Notes: generated by a model from the sequence alone, not told the origin. A DNA stretch of 64,000 nt from Candidatus Gastranaerophilales bacterium HUM_1 (GCA_002103105.1 DAAY01000002.1:56949-120948); one strand, 5' to 3'. Numbered from the stretch's first letter, positions 34,336 to 43,214 are shown. Numbers and translations: made by a program.

Positions 34336-34830
34336 TTAGATATACTGTACGCTAACTTTTTTTGAATATTTTTTCTGCAAAATCAATACAATTTCATCAA
34401 TAATTTCTTTTCTTGATTTCAACTTTAAAACATTGATTTTATTCATATTTAGCCCTGTTCCCACAACAAAACTAATAAAATCACTGTCTATCAAAAATTC
34501 TACCAACTTCCCAGCTGGGTTGTCAATACCTATAACTCGCTCAGTTTTTAAATATTCGACAGCTTTTGATAAAGTTAAAACACCTTCTGTGACAAGATTT
34601 ACTCCGTCCATAACAAAACTAGGAGGCAAACCATCAATACTCATCTTTGCATTCGGCATTTTGATAGGAATTTTCAATTCTCTTGAAATATAACTTGCAG
34701 TAGAACCTCCACAAATTATCTTCTTGCCAACAAAATTTTTAAAAAACTCAGCATATTCAAAATCTTTTGAACTATCACTTGGAGTTCCAGAAAAAATTAG
34801 TAGATTTTTAATTCTATCATCCGTATTCAT
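34336..34830 (-). CDS. Possible SpoIIE-phosphatase C-terminal-like domain, first gene of hydrogenase operon
   Basis: 164 residues, soluble. The segment GKKIICGGSTASYISRELKIPIKM with a following G-V-x-L-V-T-E-G-V motif resembles the domain found C-terminal to SpoIIE-type PP2C phosphatases encoded beside clostridial hydrogenases. Here that domain stands alone, without the PP2C part. The recollection is from memory and unverified. It lies 21 bp before the [2Fe-2S] gene, so a role tied to the hydrogenase (sensing or regulation) is plausible. No clear Shine-Dalgarno; TATAAAAT occurs about 25 bases upstream. Confidence 0.45.
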   Translation of the reverse strand: MNTDDRIKNLLIFSGTPSDSSKDFEYAEFFKNFVGKKIICGGSTASYISRELKIPIKMPNAKMSIDGLPPSFVMDGVNLVTEGVLTLSKAVEYLKTERVIGIDNPAGKLVEFLIDSDFISFVVGTGLNMNKINVLKLKSRKEIIDEIVLILQKKYSKKVSVQYI

Positions 34831-34901
34831 AAAAGACCAGCCAATAACTATTTTATATCATATACAAACACGTATCAAGTCTTTCGTTTATTGTAAACAA
34901 T

Positions 34902-34931
34902 TTGTTAACTTAACTACTTTTGTGCTATACT
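34902..34931 (+). promoter_or_regulatory. Promoter of gyrB
   Basis: TTGTTA (34902-34907), 18 bases, TATACT (34926-34931) with TGC before it (extended -10). An SD-led gene follows. Confidence 0.6.
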
Positions 34932-34964
34932 ATAACTACATTTGAATAGATTAGGGAGAAGTAT

Positions 34965-37517
34965 ATGTCAGATAACAACACTCAAGACATGACAAATGAT
35001 AAAGGCTTGGAAGCTCTTAAAGAAGCTGAAAACGCACAAATCAATGAGCAAATAGATGCTCAATATGAACAAATTGAAACTCATACTACAAAACAATATG
35101 ATGCAAGTAACATCCGTGTTTTGGAAGGTTTGGAAGCCGTAAGAGTAAGACCTGGGATGTATATCGGTTCAACATCTCAAAGAGGGTTGCACCACTGTAT
35201 TTACGAAATTGTAGATAACTCAATCGACGAATCTTTAGCTGGTTTTTGTACAGATATTCATGTAACAATACACAAAGATAATAGTGTAACGGTAGAAGAT
35301 AATGGTCGTGGTATTCCTGTTGATATTAAAGAAGATAGTGGAAAATCAGCTCTTGAAATTGTTCACACAGTACTTCACGCAGGTGGAAAATTTGGTGATG
35401 GCGGTTATAAGGTTTCAGGCGGTCTTCACGGTGTTGGTGCTTCAGTTGTAAACGCATTATCTGAAAAATATATCGTAGAAGTTTCCAGAGATGGTTACGT
35501 ATGGCGTCAAGAATATATGAGAGGTGAACCTCTTGCTCCTGTTGAAAAAGTAAAACCAACAGATAAAACAGGTACAAAAACAACTTGGTGGCCAGATCCA
35601 GAAATCTTTACTGAAACAACAGAAATTGATTGTGATGTAATCGCAAACAGATTGAGAGAAATGGCATTCTTAAATAAAGGTTTGAAAATCATCTTCTCTC
35701 GTCATGATTCAGAAGAAACAGAAACTTTCCACTATGCAGGTGGTATCGGAAGTTATGTTGAATTTTTGAACAAAAATAAAACTGTAATCAACGAAAAACC
35801 AATTTATATTGATAAAGTAGTTGGAGATTTACAAGTTGAAGTTGCAATGCAATACACTGATTCATACCAAGAAAGCGTATTATCATTCGCAAACAATATC
35901 AACACTCATTCAGGTGGAACACACTTAACAGGTTTTAGAAACTCAATCACTCGTGTTATCAACGACTATGCGAGAAAGAATAATATTCTAAAAGATTCAG
36001 ATTCTAACCTTTCTGGTGAAGACGTTAGAGAAGGTTTGACAGCAATTGTTTCTGTTAAAATTCCTAACCCTGAATTTGAAGGACAAACAAAAGAAAAATT
36101 AGGTTCTCAAGAAGCACTTGGGGCTGTTCAAGATGCAGTTAAAGATAAATTACAAGAATGGTTAGAATTTAACCCTAAAATTGCAAAAACAATCTTGGAT
36201 AAAACACTTCAAGCACAACGTGCAAGAGAAGCAGCAAGAAAAGCAAGAGAATTAACAAGACGTAAAACTGTTCTTGAAAATTCAACTCTTCCAGGTAAAC
36301 TTGCAGACTGTTCAAACCGTGAACCAGAAAAATGCGAAATCTTCTTAGTCGAAGGAGATTCAGCTGGTGGTTCTGCTAAACAAGGTAGAAACAGAATGTT
36401 CCAAGCTATTTTGCCATTGAGAGGTAAAATTCTTAACGTTGAAAAAGCTAGACTTGATAGAATTTATGGCAACAACGAAATTCAATCAATGGTTCAAGCT
36501 TTCGGTATCAAAATCAGCCGTAACGAAGAGGAAGTTGAAATTGACAAATTGAGATACCACAAAATTATCATCATGACCGATGCCGATGTTGATGGAGCTC
36601 ACATTAGAACATTGATGTTAACATTCTTCTTTAGATATGCAAGACCATTAATCGAAAATGGTTATGTTTATATTGCTCAACCTCCACTATTCAAAGTTAC
36701 GCAAGGTAAAACTTCTGAATACTTATTCAACGAACACGTGTTAGATAAAATGTTGAAAGAACGTGGTATTAAAAACTTGAGCTTGTCTGATAAAGATAAG
36801 AAAAATGTTAAAACAGGTGATGAATTATTAGAACTAATTAGAAACATGTCAGAATTTTATCGTTCATACAACAACCCTATCTTGAACTTGTACCCAGCAG
36901 TATTCTTGAGAGGATTGATTCGTTCAGATATTAAACTTGAAGATTTTGACAACCAAGCTAAAATGAATGAAATTTGTGATTATTTGAATCATTACTTGAT
37001 TGACCACGCTAAAAATTACAATATTTCAGAAGCAGAAAATTATAAAGTTGAAGTTAAATATAATGCAGAAAATGCAAAATATTCATTCATGCTTCACTTA
37101 AACGAAGAAGAACATGTTATTCTTAACCCAAATATCATCAAGAGTTCAGAATACAAAAAATTGAAAAACGCATACCCAGTTATTCGTGATTTCTTGATTG
37201 AAGAATCAGATGGATTGTTATTAGAAACAGATGCAGAAAAATATGAAATCAATTCATTTGAAAAACTTCAAAAACTAATTGATGATAGAGGACAAAAAGG
37301 CTTACAAATCCAACGATTCAAAGGTCTAGGTGAAATGATGCCTCAACAACTTTGGGAAACAACAATGGACCCTGCAACAAGAACATTGTTAAAGGTTAAC
37401 ATTGAAGATGCTATGCTTTGTGACCAATTGTTCGATGTCTTGATGGGTGATAAGGTTGAACCAAGAAGAGATTTCATCGAAACTCACGCAGTATATGCAA
37501 CAAATATTGATACATAA
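34965..37517 (+). CDS. gyrB: DNA gyrase subunit B
   Basis: ATPase subunit of DNA gyrase. The GHKL ATP site (EIVDNSIDES, DNGRGIPVD, GGLHGVGASVVNALS), the transducer (PNPEFEGQTKEKLG) and TOPRIM (EIFLVEGDSAGGSAKQGRNR, DADVDGAHIRTL) are intact. Length 850 exceeds the usual 640. There is a 45-residue low-complexity N-terminal extension rich in Glu/Gln/Asp, and an insert of about 170 residues between QPPLFKVTQGK and the C-terminal GLQIQRFKGLGEM, as in gammaproteobacterial GyrB. AGGGAG is eight bases upstream of the ATG. gyrA is not adjacent. Confidence 0.96.
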   Translation: MSDNNTQDMTNDKGLEALKEAENAQINEQIDAQYEQIETHTTKQYDASNIRVLEGLEAVRVRPGMYIGSTSQRGLHHCIYEIVDNSIDESLAGFCTDIHVTIHKDNSVTVEDNGRGIPVDIKEDSGKSALEIVHTVLHAGGKFGDGGYKVSGGLHGVGASVVNALSEKYIVEVSRDGYVWRQEYMRGEPLAPVEKVKPTDKTGTKTTWWPDPEIFTETTEIDCDVIANRLREMAFLNKGLKIIFSRHDSEETETFHYAGGIGSYVEFLNKNKTVINEKPIYIDKVVGDLQVEVAMQYTDSYQESVLSFANNINTHSGGTHLTGFRNSITRVINDYARKNNILKDSDSNLSGEDVREGLTAIVSVKIPNPEFEGQTKEKLGSQEALGAVQDAVKDKLQEWLEFNPKIAKTILDKTLQAQRAREAARKARELTRRKTVLENSTLPGKLADCSNREPEKCEIFLVEGDSAGGSAKQGRNRMFQAILPLRGKILNVEKARLDRIYGNNEIQSMVQAFGIKISRNEEEVEIDKLRYHKIIIMTDADVDGAHIRTLMLTFFFRYARPLIENGYVYIAQPPLFKVTQGKTSEYLFNEHVLDKMLKERGIKNLSLSDKDKKNVKTGDELLELIRNMSEFYRSYNNPILNLYPAVFLRGLIRSDIKLEDFDNQAKMNEICDYLNHYLIDHAKNYNISEAENYKVEVKYNAENAKYSFMLHLNEEEHVILNPNIIKSSEYKKLKNAYPVIRDFLIEESDGLLLETDAEKYEINSFEKLQKLIDDRGQKGLQIQRFKGLGEMMPQQLWETTMDPATRTLLKVNIEDAMLCDQLFDVLMGDKVEPRRDFIETHAVYATNIDT

Positions 37518-37544
37518 TAATATTTGGTAAAGATATTAAAATAG

Positions 37545-37582
37545 AAGCGGAATTTGTAATCAAATTCCGCTTTGATTATTTG
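37545..37582 (+). terminator. Terminator of gyrB
   Basis: Perfect 12-bp stem AAGCGGAATTTG / CAAATTCCGCTT with a TAAT loop, 27 bp after the stop. The T-run is interrupted. Confidence 0.8.
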
Positions 37583-37597
37583 TAGTATTTTTCCACT

Positions 37598-37627
37598 AAA
37601 AAAGAGGAGAAAAATCTCCTCTTTTTT
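37598..37627. terminator. Terminator of hpf
   Basis: Perfect 13-bp stem AAAAAAGAGGAGA / TCTCCTCTTTTTT with an AAAA loop. Symmetric, so it can act for both convergent genes. Confidence 0.9.
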
Positions 37628-37651
37628 ATAAATATTTTTAAGAATCAAAAA

Positions 37652-38032
37652 CTAGTCTTCCATAGCCTTTACTTCAACTGTTTCTTCTTCATCTTTTTCA
37701 TTTTGTACATCTGTACGGATTGAAGCTTTGTCAGAACCAATATTTTTATCTTTGAATTTTGTAATTTGTCTAGCCAACTTGTCAGCTAACAAATCGATAC
37801 TTGCATACATTGATTCAGCAGCTTCTTCGCATCTGATAGTACCAGTTGACATTTTGCAAGTAACTTCTGCAATATGTTTTCCTTCAGCAGCAGGATTTTT
37901 AATTACAGACAACACTACGTCAATTCCTTGAATTTGGTCATAACGAGTTGCAACTTTACCAATTTTTTCTTTAACGTAAGCTTTAATAGCTTCTGTAATT
38001 TCAATGTTTCTTCCGTTTACATGAATGTGCAT
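37652..38032 (-). CDS. hpf: Ribosome hibernation-promoting factor (HPF/YfiA), short form
   Basis: 126 residues. The conserved HPF N-domain (MHIHVNGRNIEITEAIKAYVKEKI.., with the ADVV-like GIDVVLSVIKNP and YASIDLLADKLARQI) covers about 1-100. The C-terminal dimerisation domain of long HPF is absent; an acidic tail (DEEETVEVKAMED) replaces it. Short HPF binds 30S and needs RMF in proteobacteria to form 100S, and no RMF is visible here. GGAGG lies eight bases before the ATG. Confidence 0.88.
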   Translation of the reverse strand: MHIHVNGRNIEITEAIKAYVKEKIGKVATRYDQIQGIDVVLSVIKNPAAEGKHIAEVTCKMSTGTIRCEEAAESMYASIDLLADKLARQITKFKDKNIGSDKASIRTDVQNEKDEEETVEVKAMED

Positions 38033-38105
38033 TTAAAACCTCCAATTTTTCAATACTGCTTTGTCAGTATAGCACAGATTTAATAATTTTTAAAGGGTAT
38101 ATTAA

Positions 38106-38309
38106 CTATTCATCTGCTAAAAATTGTGGCAATTCAACATCTGGAGTACCAATAACCCTAACAAGCTCTAAAACAGATGCTTTCATTTGACATTTTTGCG
38201 AAGAGCCACTAAAAAAATCTCTGTAAAAACAACCTTCGCAGTTGCATCCTCTTTTATAACATTCCAACGCTGTCGTAGTCCATCTTCTAACTGCAACGGC
38301 TCTTCCCAT
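38106..38309 (-). CDS. Small cysteine-rich protein
   Basis: About 67 residues from ATG 38309. A cysteine core C-x4-C-x-C-x2-C (ECYKRGCNCEGCFYRDFF) is followed by Cys in SSQKCQMKASVLELVRVIGTPD. The pattern looks like a metal- or Fe-S-binding minidomain with a helical tail. I do not recognise a named family. An in-frame TTG at 38327 would extend it by six residues. AGGG lies close to ATG 38309. Separate from hpf by about 70 bp. Confidence 0.6.
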   Translation of the reverse strand: MGRAVAVRRWTTTALECYKRGCNCEGCFYRDFFSGSSQKCQMKASVLELVRVIGTPDVELPQFLADE

Positions 38310-38675
38310 ATCCCTACTTCTAAACAATTTTATATAATCTCCACTTTTCTATCTTATCAATCAATATCCCAAGAAATATACTCTTATATCTCCCCTAAAG
38401 CCATAATATCAAGGCTTCCGACTTCATATAATAATTATAGAAAATAAGAGTTTTTTTTCAAGGTCGGAACATGTTGTTATGAAGTTTTGTAACATGGGGT
38501 CGTATTTAAGGAATAACAAGGGTTTTGAGAAGTCAATATCCCGAAAAACCATGTTATTGCATGGTCTTTAGATTATTAGCCATGGAAAACCATGATATAA
38601 CATGCTTTTCCATGGTTTTGAGTGGTATTAAGAATTGTAAAAAATTTTTATAAATAGCCTAACTGGGCATGCCTA
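38310..38675. repeat. AT-rich intergenic region with CATG palindromes
   Basis: No gene. The left part (38310-38460) is AT-rich. From about 38465 to 38640 there are several palindromes around CATG: CATGTTGTTATG..TAACATGG, ACCATGTTATTGCATGGT, and CCATGGAAAA..TTTTCCATGG with an inner CCATG..CATG. A GGCATGCC palindrome lies near the stop of the subtilase-like gene. They are on the 3' side of that gene and may include its terminator. Confidence 0.55.
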
Positions 38676-40025
38676 TTACAAAATACCTTCCATCATATCA
38701 TTCAGTGCTAATTTCGCTACACGAGTAGGTGTAGAAAAAGAAGTTCCTGAAATATTGATATTTTTAGGGATATATAATTCAGCTATTGCGTCTGTATCCC
38801 CTTCATATTTAGCATTCGGGAAATGTAATTGGTTTGGATAAGCGTTATACTTTTTATATTTTTCAGATAATTCTTTGTATAAATTCTTTCCTTTCTCGTA
38901 ACCATGTTTTTGAATTAACTCACTTTCTTCAGGCATACTCCAAATAAAACGTCTAATTCTACCTAACGTTTTCCCAACAAAAGGATTTTTCTCTAATACT
39001 ATATCAGTCCCAGTTAAACCAGTAATATTCACACCCTCTGGTGTTTGGGTAACAGGATATTCACCTTTTTCATAATGCTGAGTATATTTTGAAGAACGAC
39101 ATCCTGAGAATGAAGAAATTTTACCATTTTTTGATAAAGAGCCAACACCTTCTATTTTAGAACTATTCAGAAGTTCAGCTTCAAATGTCTTTTGTCCCAA
39201 AAAATTAGACTCACCATTCCCAGAAGCTTTTAGGACTCTTACTCCTTTAGTTGCCAATTTATCCAACTCTGAAGCCTGTTTTCCACATTCTAAAGCAAAG
39301 CCTCCTTCTGAAGCAAATACAGTATGCCCAAAAGAACAATTTAGATAATCAATACCGCCATCTTTTTGAAAATCTTTAATTGCCTTTAATATTTTATTAT
39401 CATCTAATCCAGAAAAGACATCCGAAGAATAACTTGCATCTATAATTTTATATCTTGCAAAAGGATTGTTCCTTTTTGCAAATAGCTCAACGGTTTTTAT
39501 ATGAGTCAATGCATCAATTTCGGGAATATTTGTCGGATTATTAATAACATGATCTCTAGAATCAATTATACCAATAGTTTTAGGTTTTATAGTTGCTTCT
39601 TTAACAAAAGCCCCATCTTCGTCAAGGATTCTGACAATAACATCTCCTTTTTGAGATTCACCTTGTTTCAATAAATTATAAACCTTTCCATCTTTAGGAT
39701 TTGTCCAGCGAACACGAGAACTCGTTGCATCAACCGCAGAAGAGGTTAACCGCCTTAAATCCTCTGGGCTAGCTTTTGAGAAAGTAGGAATTGATGCAGT
39801 TTTAATTTCTCTAGTTGCAATTTTATTCATTTGCCTAGCTTGTGCCATTTCAACCGTTCCAAAGCGAGGCAAGTTAAAAGTCTTGCCAGATAAAGGATAA
39901 GTTAATGTTGGATTAATCCCATGAAAAATAGGCCGCTTTACCTGCAATAAATATTTATTGTACCCAGATTTCAAAAACGCCACACCGCTTTTTGCAGCAT
40001 TTATTCCAATTTTTTCTAATCCCAT
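38676..40025 (-). CDS. Divergent subtilisin-like (S8) protease, no signal peptide
   Basis: 449 residues. Catalytic-site candidates in S8 order: Asp155 (IGIIDSRDH), His175 (DALTHIKTVEL), oxyanion Asn270 (KASGNGESN) and Ser429 in the clear GTSFSTP motif (427-433). The Asp and His boxes are divergent and an insertion of about 90 residues precedes the Ser box. The N-terminal ~100 residues contain RPIFHGINPTLTYPL and lack a signal peptide. AGGGGAA precedes the ATG. It is followed by the CATG-palindrome region. Confidence 0.65.
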   Translation of the reverse strand: MGLEKIGINAAKSGVAFLKSGYNKYLLQVKRPIFHGINPTLTYPLSGKTFNLPRFGTVEMAQARQMNKIATREIKTASIPTFSKASPEDLRRLTSSAVDATSSRVRWTNPKDGKVYNLLKQGESQKGDVIVRILDEDGAFVKEATIKPKTIGIIDSRDHVINNPTNIPEIDALTHIKTVELFAKRNNPFARYKIIDASYSSDVFSGLDDNKILKAIKDFQKDGGIDYLNCSFGHTVFASEGGFALECGKQASELDKLATKGVRVLKASGNGESNFLGQKTFEAELLNSSKIEGVGSLSKNGKISSFSGCRSSKYTQHYEKGEYPVTQTPEGVNITGLTGTDIVLEKNPFVGKTLGRIRRFIWSMPEESELIQKHGYEKGKNLYKELSEKYKKYNAYPNQLHFPNAKYEGDTDAIAELYIPKNINISGTSFSTPTRVAKLALNDMMEGIL

Positions 40026-40105
40026 ATAATTTTCCCCTATATATTAATAAAAAAATATTTAAGGGAAAATTGCTTTTTATAAAAAGAATTTAAAGATATA
40101 TAAAT

Positions 40106-40150
40106 AAAACCCTAAAAATGACCTTCACATTGTCAAATTTAGGGTTTTAT
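40106..40150 (-). terminator. Terminator of the HEAT-repeat gene
   Basis: AAAACCCTAAA / TTTAGGGTTTT stem with a 21-base loop, 26 bp past the stop. Confidence 0.7.
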
Positions 40151-40175
40151 AAATTCTAACAGTTCTTAAATCTTA

Positions 40176-41033
40176 TTAAAAAGTGCCTGCTGGTTTCTTT
40201 TGTGGAGTTGCACCAGGAATTGATTGCCAATTTGCTGCCATGATTTTTTTGAATGATTTCAAAGCTGTATCTTCTAATTCACCTAATTCTTCAGCTTCCA
40301 TAATCAATTCTCTCAATGGCATCAATGCTCTTGGGTCTCTCAAAACGCCCAATGCAGCAGCTGCACCAGCTCTAACAAGTTCGTTTTCTGAACGGTTTTT
40401 CATAACATCAATCAATGCAGGAACAGCTTTTGTATCGTTCAATTTACCTAATGAAGTAACTGCATAAATTCTTACGTTAACCCATTCGTCGTATAACATA
40501 TTGATAATTTTATCAACAGCTTTTTTGTTACCGATTTCACCCAAAGCTCTTGTTGCATCACATCTTACGTTAACTTTTTCGTGATCCAAAGAATCAATCA
40601 AAGCATCAGTTGCAACATCACCGATTTCAATTAAAGCATCAGTTGCAGTAATACAAACTTGAGGGTTTTCATCGTTCAAAGCTTCAACAAGTGGTTCAAC
40701 AACGATTGCACCGCCTAAACGACCTAATGCACGTGCTGCACGAACTCTTACGTCAACATTTCTATCTTCACGTAAAGATTCAATCAAGTGAGTTGTTGCA
40801 GCTGAATCACCTAATTCACCTAATGCTCTTGCTGCATACAATCTTACAGAACCGTTTTTGTCGTGTTTTAAAACATCAATTAAAGGTTCAACAGCTTTTG
40901 AATCGCCCATTTCACCTAAAACACGAGCTGCATTGTATCTAACTTTTTCAGAATTACTTGTTCTTAAGTCATTCAATAACTCGTCAAATGTTTTTTTCAC
41001 TTGTTTTTTCTTACTGTTCACACTAATTGTCAT
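40176..41033 (-). CDS. HEAT-repeat (PBS-lyase type) protein
   Basis: 285 residues made of about eight HEAT repeats of about 31 residues, each with the pattern VR-x-x-A-x-x-A-L-G-x-x-G-D-x-x-A-x-x-x-L-I-x-x-L. The repeat type is that of phycobilisome lyase-like proteins, abundant in Cyanobacteria and relatives; it does not imply phycobilisomes. A Lys-rich N-terminus (NSKKKQVKKTF) and a Pro/Gly tail frame the repeats. GGAGG precedes ATG. Likely a scaffold; partner unknown. Confidence 0.85.
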   Translation of the reverse strand: MTISVNSKKKQVKKTFDELLNDLRTSNSEKVRYNAARVLGEMGDSKAVEPLIDVLKHDKNGSVRLYAARALGELGDSAATTHLIESLREDRNVDVRVRAARALGRLGGAIVVEPLVEALNDENPQVCITATDALIEIGDVATDALIDSLDHEKVNVRCDATRALGEIGNKKAVDKIINMLYDEWVNVRIYAVTSLGKLNDTKAVPALIDVMKNRSENELVRAGAAAALGVLRDPRALMPLRELIMEAEELGELEDTALKSFKKIMAANWQSIPGATPQKKPAGTF

Positions 41034-41367
41034 TATTTTCCTCCGACACTACAATAAATATTCACACCTTACTTTTATATAAAAAATTTTTTGCGAATAT
41101 TATTGCCTTTTTTATAATATATTTGTTAATTTTGTTTACAATTCATAAACTACGTTTTATTTTTTCCTACTACTTGTAAGTTATAGTCAGAAATTTTATT
41201 AAGGGTAATACTGACACTTAATTAACTTGTACTACTATAATAACACATTTTTCATATCTTTTCCTCAATTAGATAAATTATTTTAAAAATTTTTATAACT
41301 GTTTTTCTAAAAATAATTCTAATTGAAGAATAATTAAATCTTTCATGTTACATTTCGTAACATATTA
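41034..41367. other. AT-rich intergenic region between HEAT protein and kinase
   Basis: About 334 bp. It holds a candidate promoter for the HEAT gene (41114-41141) and, next to the kinase stop, a perfect 7-bp inverted repeat ATGTTAC-ATTTC-GTAACAT at 41345-41363 without a T-run. No ORF, repeat module or RNA was recognised. Confidence 0.5.
41114..41141 (-). promoter_or_regulatory. Candidate promoter of the HEAT-repeat gene
   Basis: Minus strand TTGTAA (41136-41141), 16 bases, TATTAT (41114-41119). The leader would be about 75 bases. Confidence 0.4.
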
Positions 41368-43026
41368 TTACTCCCCCTTGATAGTAATAATAAATTCTGT
41401 GCCTACTCCAACTTCGCTATTTACTTGAATTTTGCCACGATGTTTATCAATTATCTTTTGACTTATAGCTAAACCCAAACCAGTACCAACCCCTACACCT
41501 TTTGTAGTATAACCAACAGTAAAAATCTTGTTCAAATTCTCTCTAGGTATGCCTTGTCCATTATCTTGAATTTTAACAATTAAATCACCATCTTTATAAT
41601 CCGTCGTAATAATAATTTTACCCTTCTCGGTAATTGCCTGACACGCATTTACTAAAATATTTGTAAAAACTTGATTAAGCATATTTGGATAACATTTTAT
41701 TGGAGGAATATCACCATAATGTTTTTCTATTTCAATTCTATTCTTGGTTTCATGACTAATCAAATCAAGAGTTAAATCAATTTCTTTGTTAATATTTGCC
41801 TCTTGCAACTCCGCTTCATCAAGTCTTACAAATTTCTTTAATGAAACAACAATATTACTAATCCTCGCAATAGCCTCTTTATCAATTGAATTTATCTGAC
41901 TAAGCATGTCTTTCAAATCCTCTTGTTCTATTTGAGGAATAAGCTTTGAAATTATAGAATTATTAGACTTTATAGATGCAACAGGAGTATTGATTTCATG
42001 TGCAACACCCGCAACAAGTTGACCTAAAGAAGCCATTTTTTCAGAATTTATCAACTGCAATTGAGTTTCTTTCAATTCATTTAAAGCTGCTTTTAAATCC
42101 TTTACGTTTTTAGCGTTCTTTTGATAAAGTTCTGCCCTAATAATTGCGTTACCCAATTGAGAAGAAATAGCATCAAGAATCTCAATTTCTTCATTCAACT
42201 CACGTTTTTGGTAACTCAATAAAACTAAAACACCAATCATTTTATTCAAATGATAAACAGGAACAATAATTCTCAAAACAGACTGCTTAAAAGGTTCTGC
42301 ACCAATATATTCTAATAGAGAATAACTTATTGAAATATTCCCAGAATTTAACTTATTCATTACATGTTCATCAAATGAAATACTTAAATCTCTAGCATAA
42401 CGATTTTCTCCATAAACCTCTTTTATAGAAAAACCACCATCACAAGCCGAAGCATAATAAGCCTTAAAACACCCGAACATTATCGCAAGTTCTTTCAACG
42501 CAGAATTCAAAATCATGGAAATATCCATTGATGCTCTTATGATGTTTGAGACTTTATTAATTAACGCAATTCTAAAAGCTTGAGATTGTGCTTTTTGACG
42601 AATTTTTTGCAATTCATCATTTTCCTCTTGTAATTTTTGAAGTTTATCTTTATAAATTTCACTTTCTTTTTGATTATCTTTAAGAAGAACATCTGAGCTC
42701 ACATCAACCAAAAATATAATTGTATAAAGCCCTCTTTTTACAGCCGTCATATCATAATATGAGGTTCTTCCTAACGCTGATGTATAAGAAACTCTTGCAA
42801 AGAAATTTTGCTTTGACACAATTGCCTGAAAAATTGGAGAGTACAAATCCACATTTTCACTATCCATAGGGCAAAAATCAAAATTCATTTTATGAGCAAA
42901 TTTTCTTATATCCCCAAATTGAGTAAAAACACGACAAAAAGTATTGTTTTTAAAAACAACCTCCTCATAGTCCCTAATAACAATAACTGGATCTCTATAT
43001 TGATTAAAAAAGTCAAACTTTTTCAT
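41368..43026 (-). CDS. Orphan sensor histidine kinase (PAS-GAF-HisKA-HATPase)
   Basis: 552 residues from ATG 43026. An N-terminal PAS-like region (about 10-115), a coiled coil (125-160), a GAF domain (about 165-300), a second coiled coil, HisKA with the H-box VAHEINTP (about 349), and HATPase_c with N-box NQVFTNILVNACQAI, G1 DNGQGIP and G2 GTGLGLAIS. No membrane segment, so it is a cytosolic sensor. No response regulator is adjacent. ATG 43026 is preferred to 43044 because TATAAT lies exactly six bases before it. It diverges from pckA. Confidence 0.88.
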   Translation of the reverse strand: MKKFDFFNQYRDPVIVIRDYEEVVFKNNTFCRVFTQFGDIRKFAHKMNFDFCPMDSENVDLYSPIFQAIVSKQNFFARVSYTSALGRTSYYDMTAVKRGLYTIIFLVDVSSDVLLKDNQKESEIYKDKLQKLQEENDELQKIRQKAQSQAFRIALINKVSNIIRASMDISMILNSALKELAIMFGCFKAYYASACDGGFSIKEVYGENRYARDLSISFDEHVMNKLNSGNISISYSLLEYIGAEPFKQSVLRIIVPVYHLNKMIGVLVLLSYQKRELNEEIEILDAISSQLGNAIIRAELYQKNAKNVKDLKAALNELKETQLQLINSEKMASLGQLVAGVAHEINTPVASIKSNNSIISKLIPQIEQEDLKDMLSQINSIDKEAIARISNIVVSLKKFVRLDEAELQEANINKEIDLTLDLISHETKNRIEIEKHYGDIPPIKCYPNMLNQVFTNILVNACQAITEKGKIIITTDYKDGDLIVKIQDNGQGIPRENLNKIFTVGYTTKGVGVGTGLGLAISQKIIDKHRGKIQVNSEVGVGTEFIITIKGE

Positions 43027-43032
43027 AACAAA

Positions 43033-43061
43033 ATTATAGGTCAAGCTTCAGATTTAAGCAA
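43033..43061 (-). promoter_or_regulatory. Leaderless promoter of the histidine kinase gene
   Basis: Minus strand TTGCTT (43056-43061), 17 bases, TATAAT (43033-43038), TTTGTT, ATG 43026. One of the best-formed examples of the class. Confidence 0.7.
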
Positions 43062-43119
43062 TTTGTTACAAGAGAAACTAAATTTTCAACAAAAACTCAA
43101 AAAATTTTTACCAAATTGC

Positions 43120-43148
43120 TTGTATAGTTTTAAAATTTATAGTATTAT
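43120..43148 (+). promoter_or_regulatory. Promoter of pckA
   Basis: TTGTAT (43120-43125), 17 bases, TATTAT (43143-43148). The leader of about 60 bases contains AAAGGGAG. Confidence 0.55.
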
Positions 43149-43214
43149 TGTACCAGTAAATGGTTTTAGCGTATTCTGTACACTTTATATTTGGTAGTAG
43201 AAAGGGAGTAAATT

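Noticed and set aside
40176..41033. Taking the HEAT-repeat protein as evidence of phycobilisomes
   Set aside because: PBS-lyase-type HEAT repeats are generic scaffolds and no pigment gene is in the window.
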